Origin: Oscillospiraceae bacterium
GTDB taxonomy: Bacteria; Bacillota; Clostridia; Oscillospirales; Oscillospiraceae
Direction of reading: 5' to 3'
Assembly (NCBI GenBank): GCA_902802045.1
Contig: CADCKQ010000002.1
Coordinates: forward strand, 62,001-126,000
DNA length: 64,000 bases
In this document: one piece after another, positions 54,023-62,408 of the stretch
Position numbering within the stretch: the stretch's first letter is position 1
Layout of the letters: each line of letters starts with the position of its first letter
The notes under the pieces: model-generated
What the model was told of the DNA's origin: nothing
Database searches by the model: none
The model's input: the letters and a program-made list of their open reading frames with translations, nothing else
Position numbers and translations under genes: made by a program

Positions 54023-54815
54023 GCTTGAGATAAGAAACCTTAACAAGACATTCAGAGTCTCGAAGAAATCGTCCGTAACGGCGCTTGACAATATATCACT
54101 GAATGTCGGCTCCGGTGAGTTCGCTGTGCTGGTAGGCCCCTCCGGATGCGGAAAGAGCACACTTCTGAATATCGTGGCTGGACTCGATACATGCGATCCG
54201 GGAGGTGAGGTCCTGCTCGACGGCAAGCAGATCAAAGGACCCGGCGCGGACAGAGGAATGGTCTTCCAGTCCTATACATTATTCCCCTGGCTCAGTGTCA
54301 GAAAAAACATCGAGTTCGGACCTTCGCTCAGAAATGTCAGCGAGCCTGAACGCAGAGCCGTTGCAGAAAAGTTTATAAAAGAGACCGGGCTCACAGGCTT
54401 TGAGGACATGCTTCCGGGCGGACTTTCCGGAGGAATGAAGCAGAGAGTCGCGATCGCGAGAACTCTTGCAAACAGTCCGAAGATGCTTCTGATGGATGAA
54501 CCTTTCGGAGCTCTCGACGCCCAGACAAGAGCGGTAATGCAGGAGATGCTCTCGAGGGTCTGGCAGAAGGAGCGTACTACAGTTCTTTTTGTAACACATG
54601 ACATCGATGAGGCGATCCTCATGGGAACGAAGATATATGTCATGTCGAGACGGCCTGGCAGGATCAAACAGATGATACCTGTGAATATCAGCGGAGAGCG
54701 CGGGCATAAAGTCACATTGAGCCCGGAATTTCTCGCGATCAAGCATCAGATCATGGATCTTATCTGGGAGGACAGCGAGCAGGCCTCAATGGAAGTGAAC
54801 GGAGACGGTATATAA
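54015..54815 (+). CDS. ABC transporter ATPase (SsuB/TauB-like)
   Basis: A 266-aa ATPase of the nitrate/sulfonate/taurine family: GPSGCGKST (Walker A), QSYTLFPWLSV (Q loop), LSGGMKQRVAIARTL (signature), LLMDEPFGALD (Walker B) and HDIDEA (H loop). Stop TAA and hisD ATG are adjacent, so hisD is in the same transcript. Confidence 0.92.
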   Translation: MSELEIRNLNKTFRVSKKSSVTALDNISLNVGSGEFAVLVGPSGCGKSTLLNIVAGLDTCDPGGEVLLDGKQIKGPGADRGMVFQSYTLFPWLSVRKNIEFGPSLRNVSEPERRAVAEKFIKETGLTGFEDMLPGGLSGGMKQRVAIARTLANSPKMLLMDEPFGALDAQTRAVMQEMLSRVWQKERTTVLFVTHDIDEAILMGTKIYVMSRRPGRIKQMIPVNISGERGHKVTLSPEFLAIKHQIMDLIWEDSEQASMEVNGDGI

Positions 54816-56087
54816 ATGATCAGAATATATGAAAAAAAACAGTGGGAATCCGAAGATATACTTAAGCGCAGAAACGAGGTACCGGATGTCTCGGAAGAAG
54901 TCTCGCAGATAATAAAGAAAGTCCGTGAGGGCGGAGACAGAGCGATATTCGAATGTGAAAGGAAAAGACATCCGAGGCCATATCTGGAGTCGCTTCAGGT
55001 GAGCGACCGGGAGTTTGACGAAGCTTTTGCAGCTCTTCCGGGAGAGCTTCTCGATACGATGAAAAGAGCCGCCGCAAATATTGAGGAATTTCACAAAAGA
55101 CAGCTTTGTGAGGGCTTTTCATACGAAAGACCGGATGGAAGCATACTCGGTCAGCGTGTCATGCCGATCGAAAAGGTGGGGCTTTATATACCCGGGGGAA
55201 GCGCGAGCTATCCTTCTTCAATACTGATGAATGCCATACCTGCCAGGATCGCGGGCTGCAGCGAGATAATCATGACTTCTCCCTCAGATAAGGAAGGCAG
55301 AATGTCACCTCTGATCCTTGCCAGCGCCAAGCTTGCCGGAGTGACGAAGCTGTTCAAAACGGGCGGCGCTCAGGCGATAGCTGCCATGGCATACGGAACG
55401 GAGAGCATACCGAAGGTATATAAGATTACAGGGCCGGGGAACGCTTACGTTGCCGAGGCAAAGAGGCAGGTGTTCGGAACTGTTGCAATAGACATGATTG
55501 CCGGCCCGAGCGAGGTATTGATCATCAGCGACGGGAAAAGCGACCCTGATCTGCTTGCGGCGGATCTGCTCTCCCAGGCAGAGCATGACAAGGCAGCGAC
55601 AGCCGTTCTGATCACTCTCAGCAGAGCGGAAGCGGAGGCCGTGCGGGACCGGATCGAAGACAGACTCAAAAAACTTCTCAGAGAAGATATAGCAAGAGCC
55701 TCAGTAGATTCAAACGGAAAGATCCTGATCGCGGAAAGCATCGGGGAGGCTGCCGCGCTTTCGAATGAACTTGCCCCTGAGCATCTTGAGATCAGCACAG
55801 ATGATCCGTTTGAGTGTCTCAAGCTTATTAAAAATGCCGGAAGCATTTTTTTGGGCAGAGAGACCTGTGAGCCTTTGGGAGACTATTTCGCGGGGCCGAA
55901 CCACACGCTTCCGACCATGGGCACTGCCAAGTTTTCAAGCGCCCTATCTGTCGATGATTTTGTCAAGAGATCCCAGTTCCTCTGCTACAGTTCCAAAGCA
56001 TTCAGGAGAGACGCGGAAGATATAATCAGATTTGCGGAGGCAGAAGGTCTTACAGGCCACGCAGAAGCGATCAGAGCAAGACTCTGA
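54816..56087 (+). CDS. hisD: Histidinol dehydrogenase homologue
   Basis: A 423-aa NAD-dependent HisD family protein that oxidises histidinol to histidine. Key residues are present: AEHDKAATAV (zinc His), ELAPEHLE (catalytic Glu-His), GDYFAGPNHTLPT and the C-terminal GLTGHAEAIRAR (zinc His). No other his gene is in the window, and the gene begins on the base after the ABC ATPase stop. HisD-related enzymes with other substrates exist (for example sulfopropanediol dehydrogenase HpsN), so the histidine role is likely but not proved. Confidence 0.85.
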   Translation: MIRIYEKKQWESEDILKRRNEVPDVSEEVSQIIKKVREGGDRAIFECERKRHPRPYLESLQVSDREFDEAFAALPGELLDTMKRAAANIEEFHKRQLCEGFSYERPDGSILGQRVMPIEKVGLYIPGGSASYPSSILMNAIPARIAGCSEIIMTSPSDKEGRMSPLILASAKLAGVTKLFKTGGAQAIAAMAYGTESIPKVYKITGPGNAYVAEAKRQVFGTVAIDMIAGPSEVLIISDGKSDPDLLAADLLSQAEHDKAATAVLITLSRAEAEAVRDRIEDRLKKLLREDIARASVDSNGKILIAESIGEAAALSNELAPEHLEISTDDPFECLKLIKNAGSIFLGRETCEPLGDYFAGPNHTLPTMGTAKFSSALSVDDFVKRSQFLCYSSKAFRRDAEDIIRFAEAEGLTGHAEAIRARL

Positions 56088-56105
56088 TATGCCGGACAAA
56101 TAACA

Positions 56106-56131
56106 AAACCACCCTTAGCGGGTGGTTTTTT
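56106..56131 (+). terminator. Terminator after hisD
   Basis: 9-bp perfect stem aaaccaccc/gggtggttt, loop ttagc, with flanking T-run. Confidence 0.85.
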
Positions 56132-56147
56132 ATAAGTAATGCGATTA

Positions 56148-56816
56148 TCAGATAACACCGGCGGGGATAAGGATAATAAGGAGAATGGCGACGAGGCCCC
56201 ATTCGACAGCGAGGAAGGTGTTTCTCTTTTTCGGTTCCATGTCCGGAACGTAGTTCGATGCGAGGAAGAAGGGGATATAGGTCGTAATGAAGACAGGGAG
56301 CACGCCCCACCATTTGTAGACCCAGATAAAGGACCGGTTGGAGGTTCCCGCGAGGAAGGACTCGACAAGCGCGAAGAGCAGTGCCATCTCTATAGCCCCG
56401 ACCAGCTTGCAGCTTATGCCTTTTTTACCGTCCTTCGCGAAGTATCTCTTCGAGGTGTCGTCCGGGAGCATTTTCCAGGAGATAATACCTGCGAGCGAGA
56501 ACATCATAGAGAGCTCCCAGCATACGCCTATCAGGAGAATGAAGGTGGTGGAAGCGTTTGAAACGGACCAGAGCGGGTATCCGGTGACATGTCCGATTAT
56601 CGCGTTCGCGATCTCGTAGAGCCAATGTACGCCGTAGAGGGCAAAGCCGGCGAATATGGCCTTGAAATTCTTGTTCTTTACCTCGGTCCAGTATACGTAA
56701 AAGACCACGGCTAAGATGAATATGAATGTCCAGTTGAAGTTTTCGGTGCTTCTTACCGTAATGTTTTCAACAGCCTGCCTGGCCTCGGCAGAGCCGTCAC
56801 CCCAGAATTTAAACAT
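56148..56816 (-). CDS. Seven-helix membrane protein of unknown function
   Basis: A 222-aa protein with about seven helices. ATG 56816 follows AAAGGAGG by 7 bases and is chosen over a far upstream ATG at 56906. Visible features: a short soluble start with SAEARQAVENITVRSTENFNW, TM pairs, NAIIGHVTGYPLWS, and ESFLAGTSNRSFIWVYKWWG. No family recognised. Convergent with hisD. Confidence 0.72.
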   Translation of the reverse strand: MFKFWGDGSAEARQAVENITVRSTENFNWTFIFILAVVFYVYWTEVKNKNFKAIFAGFALYGVHWLYEIANAIIGHVTGYPLWSVSNASTTFILLIGVCWELSMMFSLAGIISWKMLPDDTSKRYFAKDGKKGISCKLVGAIEMALLFALVESFLAGTSNRSFIWVYKWWGVLPVFITTYIPFFLASNYVPDMEPKKRNTFLAVEWGLVAILLIILIPAGVI

Positions 56817-56985
56817 GGCGCGACCTCCTTTGAGTTTTTTTCGGAAATAAAGCAAGATCAGTTTACCATCATGTCCGCGTAATATCAATAAGACAGATCC
56901 GGACAATTCTTAAGGGTTAACGGAGATAGTAATTTGAGGAATAATGTGATATTATAGTTTACAGATATAAAGGAGCCTTAAGTAT

Positions 56986-57384
56986 ATGGCGGAAATACTC
57001 GTTTACAATATAAAGGATGAACAGAAGCTGACCGGGATAAGGCTCTGCGCGCTTAAGCAGGGAGCCGAGACCGTTGTCGTTTCCCCTGAAGATTTTTCAA
57101 AGCCTCTGAAGTCAGTTCTGGGGCTCGAAAACGTCTCTTCATCTGATGCGGATGCCCCTGAAAAGCAGTTTGAAGGCGAGATGCTCGTGATGCACGCTCT
57201 CGATAACAGGCAGTTCAACAGCTTTTTGGACTCGCTCAGAAGCTTTGATATAAGCGTTCCTTTAAAAGCGGTCGTGACCGACACAAATATCTCCTGGAGC
57301 TCCGAGAAACTCTACAGAGAGCTCAGCTCAGAGCGCAAAGCCATTTCCGCAGGGCACAAGAGCGTCCACAGAAAGAAGGGCTGA
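56986..57384 (+). CDS. DUF3783 protein
   Basis: A 132-aa protein of the DUF3783 family; the C-terminal KAVVTDTNISWSSEKLYRELSSER is characteristic. The N-terminal part has a small Rossmann-like pattern (LVYNIKDEQKL). AAAGGAG ribosome site. Its stop is 2 bases from the helicase start (TGAGATG), so it is co-transcribed with the UvrD-like gene. Function unknown. Confidence 0.75.
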   Translation: MAEILVYNIKDEQKLTGIRLCALKQGAETVVVSPEDFSKPLKSVLGLENVSSSDADAPEKQFEGEMLVMHALDNRQFNSFLDSLRSFDISVPLKAVVTDTNISWSSEKLYRELSSERKAISAGHKSVHRKKG

Positions 57385-57385
57385 G

Positions 57386-59533
57386 ATGACCGATCTGAGT
57401 ATTCTGAATAAAGAACAGCGGGAGGCGGTTACTTCCACAGAGGGATATATCAGAGTGATAGCCGGAGCGGGCTCGGGCAAGACGAGAGCGCTCACATACC
57501 GCTTTGCCTATCTTGTAAACGATCTGGGCATACTCCCCGGGAATATCCTCTGCGTGACCTTTACCAATAAGGCTGCAAACGAGATGCGAAGCCGTATCCA
57601 CAATCTTACAGGCGACAACGATACTGGCTATATAAACACTTTCCACGGCTTCTGTGTCTCTGTCCTTCAGGAGGACAGCTTTGCAGTTTCCTATCCCAAG
57701 AGCTTTCTGGTTATCGACAATTCGGACATAGACCAGATGCTGCAGATCATATATGAGGAGAGGGGTCTGACTCTGAGGGACAGGACCTTCTCCGCTGCGA
57801 GGGACATGATAGAGATACAGAAGATCTTCAAAAAGCCCGAGTATTATCTGGACATGATAAAAATGTCTCTCGACGAGCTGCATGAAAAGTATCTTTCCGC
57901 GACGGATCCGGACGAGATGATCTTTTACGGCTATCTCTATCAGGAGAAAAAATGCTTCGCGCTCGACTACAACGATCTTATAAAGATCACGCTCTATATC
58001 TTCGAAAACAATACGGATATCAAGCTCAAGTGGCAGCAGCGCCTCGAGTACATTATGATAGATGAGTTCCAGGACATAGACCGGCTCCAGTACGATCTCA
58101 TGAAGGTCCTCTGTGCCTATCACGGGAACCTGTTCATAGTCGGAGACCCCGACCAGACCATCTACACCTGGAGAGGCGCGAACGTCAAATACCTGCTCGA
58201 GTTTGACAAAGACTTCCCCGGAACGAAGACCGTTATGATGATGAAAAACTACCGCTCTGCTCCGGAGATCCTGAATGTCGCAAACTCGCTCGTTTCAAAG
58301 AACAAATACAGAATAGAGAAGAACCTGATCCCTGTCCTTCCTTCAGGAGAGAGAGTCCTCTGCCACCACGCGGAAAACGCCGAGCAGGAGGCAGAGTGGA
58401 TCGCTTATAATATCAATTCCCTCCACGACTCCGGTGTCAGTTTAAAGGACATCACAGTTCTCTACAGAGCGCACTACGTCACCAGAATGCTCGAGGAGGT
58501 CTTCAGAAAGCGGAAGCTTCCCTATGTCATATACAGCGGAGTGCAGTTTTACAACCGAATGGAGATCAAGGACGCGCTGTGTTATCTCAGAATGCTCGTA
58601 TACAAAGACGACCTTTCTTTCCGGAGAATAGCAAACGTCCCAAAGAGGAATCTCGGCAAAAGGCGTATGGCCTTTCTCGAGGAACAGGCTGAAAAAAACG
58701 GCTGTTCACTGTATGAGGCGTTAAAGATGAATCTGGATGACGGGATATTCCTCGGAACAAAGGCTGCGTCTTTTGTAAAACTCATAGAAATCTTCTCACT
58801 GAACTGGCAGGGCAGACAGATCTCGGAGCTTCTTTCCGATATTCTCGACAGGAGCGGCTACGAGGAGATGCTCAGGACCGAGGGAAGCCAGGACAGGCTG
58901 GACAATCTGGCCGAGCTCAAGCAGTCCGTGTACGAATATGAGACTAGCTGCGGCGAAGAGGCCACGGCCGAGCACTATTTCTCGCATGTGGCACTGTTTT
59001 CCAACAGCGATACGGCGGATACGGATGACAAAGTCAAGCTCATGACAGTTCATGCCGCCAAGGGCCTTGAATTTCCTTATGTCTTTCTCTGCGGCATGAA
59101 TGAGGGCATATTCCCGACGAGAAGGACGAGGACCCTTCCTGGCATGGAAGAGGAGAGAAGGCTCTGTTTTGTGGCTGTGACGAGGGCGGAGAAGAGGCTT
59201 TTCCTGTCAGAGGCCGAGGGCAGAAATACCGACGGATCTCCGAGATATCCCTCACGATTTTTGCTTGATATAGACAGGGAGTATCTTGACTATACGAAAA
59301 GGCCCAGGGAAGAGCTGATCAAGGACGCCCGTGACTATATTAAGAGCAGTACAGCTTATCTCGCCGAGGACGATCAGCTCAAATTCAAGATCGGCGACAG
59401 GATAACGCATGACATTATGGGCTCCGGAACAGTTGCGGATATCGATTCCGACGGCGCCTGCTACATAATAAAATTCGACTCCCTTGCGACTTCGCGCAGG
59501 ATCTCATTCAGAGCAAAACTCGAAAGACTATGA
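57386..59533 (+). CDS. UvrD/PcrA-type DNA helicase
   Basis: A 715-aa superfamily 1A helicase. Motifs in order: GAGSGKTRAL (I), TFTNKAANEMRSRI (Ia), YIMIDEFQDID (II), VGDPDQTIYTWRGA (III), NYRSAPEIL (IV), LMTVHAAKGLEFPYVFLCG (V) and VAVTRAEKRLFL (VI). C-terminal residues ~665-710 (GDRITHDIMGSGTVADIDSD) resemble the PcrA Tudor-like tail. Acts in repair, replication restart or RNA-polymerase release. Could be PcrA itself or a paralogue. Confidence 0.9.
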   Translation: MTDLSILNKEQREAVTSTEGYIRVIAGAGSGKTRALTYRFAYLVNDLGILPGNILCVTFTNKAANEMRSRIHNLTGDNDTGYINTFHGFCVSVLQEDSFAVSYPKSFLVIDNSDIDQMLQIIYEERGLTLRDRTFSAARDMIEIQKIFKKPEYYLDMIKMSLDELHEKYLSATDPDEMIFYGYLYQEKKCFALDYNDLIKITLYIFENNTDIKLKWQQRLEYIMIDEFQDIDRLQYDLMKVLCAYHGNLFIVGDPDQTIYTWRGANVKYLLEFDKDFPGTKTVMMMKNYRSAPEILNVANSLVSKNKYRIEKNLIPVLPSGERVLCHHAENAEQEAEWIAYNINSLHDSGVSLKDITVLYRAHYVTRMLEEVFRKRKLPYVIYSGVQFYNRMEIKDALCYLRMLVYKDDLSFRRIANVPKRNLGKRRMAFLEEQAEKNGCSLYEALKMNLDDGIFLGTKAASFVKLIEIFSLNWQGRQISELLSDILDRSGYEEMLRTEGSQDRLDNLAELKQSVYEYETSCGEEATAEHYFSHVALFSNSDTADTDDKVKLMTVHAAKGLEFPYVFLCGMNEGIFPTRRTRTLPGMEEERRLCFVAVTRAEKRLFLSEAEGRNTDGSPRYPSRFLLDIDREYLDYTKRPREELIKDARDYIKSSTAYLAEDDQLKFKIGDRITHDIMGSGTVADIDSDGACYIIKFDSLATSRRISFRAKLERL

Positions 59534-59544
59534 CAGGAGAGAAA

Positions 59545-60285
59545 ATGGGCGTATTCAAAGACGGAAAGTACAGTAAAGAGATAGTTATTCCCATAAGCAT
59601 GTGCGATTTTACTGAGCGCCTGAGCATCAACGACCTGGCCGCAATCTGCATGGATATGGCCTATGAGGACGCCGAGCGCAGGGGAATCGGCACTGCTGTA
59701 ATGAAGGAGGAACATTTCTTCTGGCTGACAGTGAGAACTAAGTTTGTTTTCTGCAAGTTTCCCAAAGCTCTGGAAAAGATAAAGGTGCTGACCTGGCCGA
59801 ATCCCTTCGGAAGCGCGCTTTGCAACCGCTGTTACACGATGGAGAACGAAAACGGCGAGAGGCTCGCTTCAGGCATCACAGAGTGGGCGATATTCGACCT
59901 TGAGACGAACAGGCTTATAAAAAAGCTCAGCGATACTTTCCTCAAACAGGAGGTGCTTCCGGAAACGCCGTTCGAGATCGGCAGACTACGGATCGGGCAC
60001 GATTTTTCCGGCAGTGAGAAGCTCGGAACCTATAAAGTCAGATCTACGGATATAGATATCGGAAACCACATGAACAATGTTGCCTATATCAGAGCTCTTC
60101 TTTCGATGCTCAGTACGGTGAGAAGAAGAGAGCTCGACATAAAGGGTCTGGATATAAGCTACCGTTCTCCTTCATTTGAGGATGAGGAACTCGGGGTGTA
60201 TATAAGAAAAGACGAGGGCTTCTCGGATATAGGGATGCTCCACAGTGACGGAAAACCCTCGGTTCTTGCAAGGATAAATTACTGA
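59545..60285 (+). CDS. Acyl-ACP thioesterase
   Basis: A 246-aa FatA/FatB-like thioesterase with a double hot-dog fold. N-terminal MGVFKDGKYSKEIVIP, helix with ICMDMAYEDAERRGIG, and the second hot dog with STDIDIGNHMNNVAYIRAL (the conserved D-x-N-x-H-x-N-N catalytic motif). It releases free fatty acids from ACP. ATG 59545 is 5-6 bases after AGGAG; ATG 59530 overlapping the helicase stop is possible. It lies between a DNA helicase and FBPase, an unrelated mix. Confidence 0.88.
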   Translation: MGVFKDGKYSKEIVIPISMCDFTERLSINDLAAICMDMAYEDAERRGIGTAVMKEEHFFWLTVRTKFVFCKFPKALEKIKVLTWPNPFGSALCNRCYTMENENGERLASGITEWAIFDLETNRLIKKLSDTFLKQEVLPETPFEIGRLRIGHDFSGSEKLGTYKVRSTDIDIGNHMNNVAYIRALLSMLSTVRRRELDIKGLDISYRSPSFEDEELGVYIRKDEGFSDIGMLHSDGKPSVLARINY

Positions 60286-60299
60286 TAAGGAGTTAAGCC

Positions 60300-62291
60300 A
60301 TGAAAACTTCAAAGGTCTATACGGAACAGGAACTCAGATACCTGAAAATGCTCTCCCGCCAGTACCCGACCGTTAAAGCGGCAGGAACCGAGGTGATCAA
60401 TCTCCAGGCAATCATGAATCTGCCCAAAGGAACGGAGTTTTTCATCTCCGATGTGCACGGGGAATATGAGGCTTTTCTGCATATCTTAAATTCGTGCTCG
60501 GGCGTTATCAGATACACGCTCGATGAGCTCTTCGGGGATACCCTTAGCCGGGGCAAGATAGAAGAGCTCGCGACTCTGATCTACTATCCGAAGGAGAAAA
60601 CGGACCAGATCCTCAAAAGAACGGAAGACCAGGAGGAGTGGTTCAGACTAACTCTGCACAGGCTTGTTGCGGTATGCAGGGTCGTCTCGACACCGTACAC
60701 AAGGTCGAAGGTCAGAAAAGCGCTTCCGCAGGATTTCGAATACATCATCGCTGAGCTTCTTAACACGCCTGCGAGCGAGAAGGACAAGCACGACTACTAT
60801 GAAAACATAATAGCAGCAGTTATCAGAACAGGTCTTGCCAGAGATCTCATCGCAGCGCTGGCACAGGTTATAAAGGAACTCGCCGTGGACCATATGCACG
60901 TTGTCGGCGATATTTTCGACAGAGGCCCGAGAGCCGACGTGATCATGGATTCGCTGACAAATTTCCATTCGCTGGATATCCAGTGGGGCAACCACGATAT
61001 ACTCTGGATGGGCGCGGCATCCGGAAGCAGGACGCTTGTGGCCACAGTCCTTACAAACTCAATGCGCTACAACAATCTGGAGGTCGTCGAAACGGGCTAC
61101 GGTATCTCCCTGAGACCTCTCTCGGTATTTGCAAACGACGTTTACAAGGATACCGATGTACATTGCTTTCAGGTGAAGCTCGAGGAGAGCGGCTCCGATT
61201 CTTTCTCGGAAAAGGATAAGCTTCTTTCTGCACGCATGAACAAGGCCATAACCGTTATCCTGTTCAAGCTCGAAGGTCAGAAGATCATGAGGCATCCTGA
61301 ATACGGGATGAACGACAGGCTGCTTCTCGACAAGATCGATTATAAAAACAAATGCATAACGATAGACGGTGTAACTTATCCGCTGGAGGATACTGATTTC
61401 CCGACGGTCGACCCTGCGGATCCGTATGCTCTCACGCCCGAGGAGGAGAGCGTCATAGACCAGCTCACGGCCTCATTCGAGCACAGCGAGAAGCTCCAGA
61501 GACATGTGAGGTTCCTCTACTCCAAGGGGAGCATATACACGATCTATAACGGGAATCTGCTCCTTCACGGCTGCATACCGATGACTGAAGACGGGGAGCT
61601 TCTGAAATTCAATCTCGACGGAAAAGAGCGCTCCGGAAAAGAGCTTTTCGATTACCTCGATGCCGCCGCGAGACAGGCATATTACCTGAAACGCGGTACT
61701 CTGGAGAGACGCATCGGAATGGATATTCTCTGGTTCCTGTGGGCCGGCAGAAACAGCCCGATATTCGGCAGAGACAGGATGACCACCTTCGAGAGGAGAC
61801 TGATAAAGGACGAGAGCGCCTGGAAAGAGCCCAAAAACGCATACTACAGGCTCTACGAAGACCCCGAGGTCTGCAACAGGCTCCTAAAAGAATTCGGGCT
61901 TCAGGGCAAACACTGCCACATAATCAACGGGCATATTCCCGTCAAAGCCGGCAAGGGGGAGAGCCCGATAAAGGGAGGCGGAAAGCTTATAGTTATAGAC
62001 GGCGGTTTCTGCAAAGCCTACCAGCACACCTCGGGGATCGCGGGATATACGCTCATATACGATTCATACGGTTACAGGATAGTCGAGCACCAGCCCTTTG
62101 CGGGCAGGAAGGCGGCTATCGAAGGAAACCTTGACATAGCTTCCTCGTCCAGACAGTTCGAGAGACTGGAAAAAAGGGAGAAGATCGCCGACACGGATAC
62201 CGGCAGAAAACTTTTTGAACAGAGCGAAGACCTCATGTCGCTCCTTCAGGCTTTCAGGGACGGCGTCGTGACAGAAAACCACAAGGAATAG
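60300..62291 (+). CDS. fbp: Fructose-1,6-bisphosphatase class III
   Basis: A 663-aa Firmicutes-type FBPase for gluconeogenesis. The metallophosphatase motifs are FISDVHGEYEAFL, HVVGDIFDRGPRAD and WGNHDILWMGAA, followed later by INGHIPVKAGKGESPIKGGG and VIDGGFCKAYQ. Mn2+-dependent, usually activated by PEP. AAGGAG ribosome site; full length. Terminator follows. Confidence 0.95.
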   Translation: MKTSKVYTEQELRYLKMLSRQYPTVKAAGTEVINLQAIMNLPKGTEFFISDVHGEYEAFLHILNSCSGVIRYTLDELFGDTLSRGKIEELATLIYYPKEKTDQILKRTEDQEEWFRLTLHRLVAVCRVVSTPYTRSKVRKALPQDFEYIIAELLNTPASEKDKHDYYENIIAAVIRTGLARDLIAALAQVIKELAVDHMHVVGDIFDRGPRADVIMDSLTNFHSLDIQWGNHDILWMGAASGSRTLVATVLTNSMRYNNLEVVETGYGISLRPLSVFANDVYKDTDVHCFQVKLEESGSDSFSEKDKLLSARMNKAITVILFKLEGQKIMRHPEYGMNDRLLLDKIDYKNKCITIDGVTYPLEDTDFPTVDPADPYALTPEEESVIDQLTASFEHSEKLQRHVRFLYSKGSIYTIYNGNLLLHGCIPMTEDGELLKFNLDGKERSGKELFDYLDAAARQAYYLKRGTLERRIGMDILWFLWAGRNSPIFGRDRMTTFERRLIKDESAWKEPKNAYYRLYEDPEVCNRLLKEFGLQGKHCHIINGHIPVKAGKGESPIKGGGKLIVIDGGFCKAYQHTSGIAGYTLIYDSYGYRIVEHQPFAGRKAAIEGNLDIASSSRQFERLEKREKIADTDTGRKLFEQSEDLMSLLQAFRDGVVTENHKE

Positions 62292-62305
62292 ATACCAAAA
62301 AAACC

Positions 62306-62344
62306 TTTCGGCTGAAGGCTTGAGAGCCTCAGCCGAAATTTTTT
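62306..62344 (+). terminator. Terminator after fbp
   Basis: Stem tttcggctga-aggc / gcctcagccgaaa with one bulge (62306-62319 with 62326-62338) followed by TTTTTT. Confidence 0.88.
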
Positions 62345-62345
62345 G

Positions 62346-62374
62346 TTGACGGCATATAGGACATGTGCTATCAT
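62346..62374 (+). promoter_or_regulatory. Promoter of the duplicated lipoprotein
   Basis: TTGACG (62346-62351), 17-base spacer, TATCAT (62369-62374). The -10 and 25 bases after it (62369-62399) match the leader of the lipoprotein at 49991 at most positions. Confidence 0.65.
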
Positions 62375-62408
62375 AACTGTATTAATTCAGATAATACGGA
62401 GATGAAAA

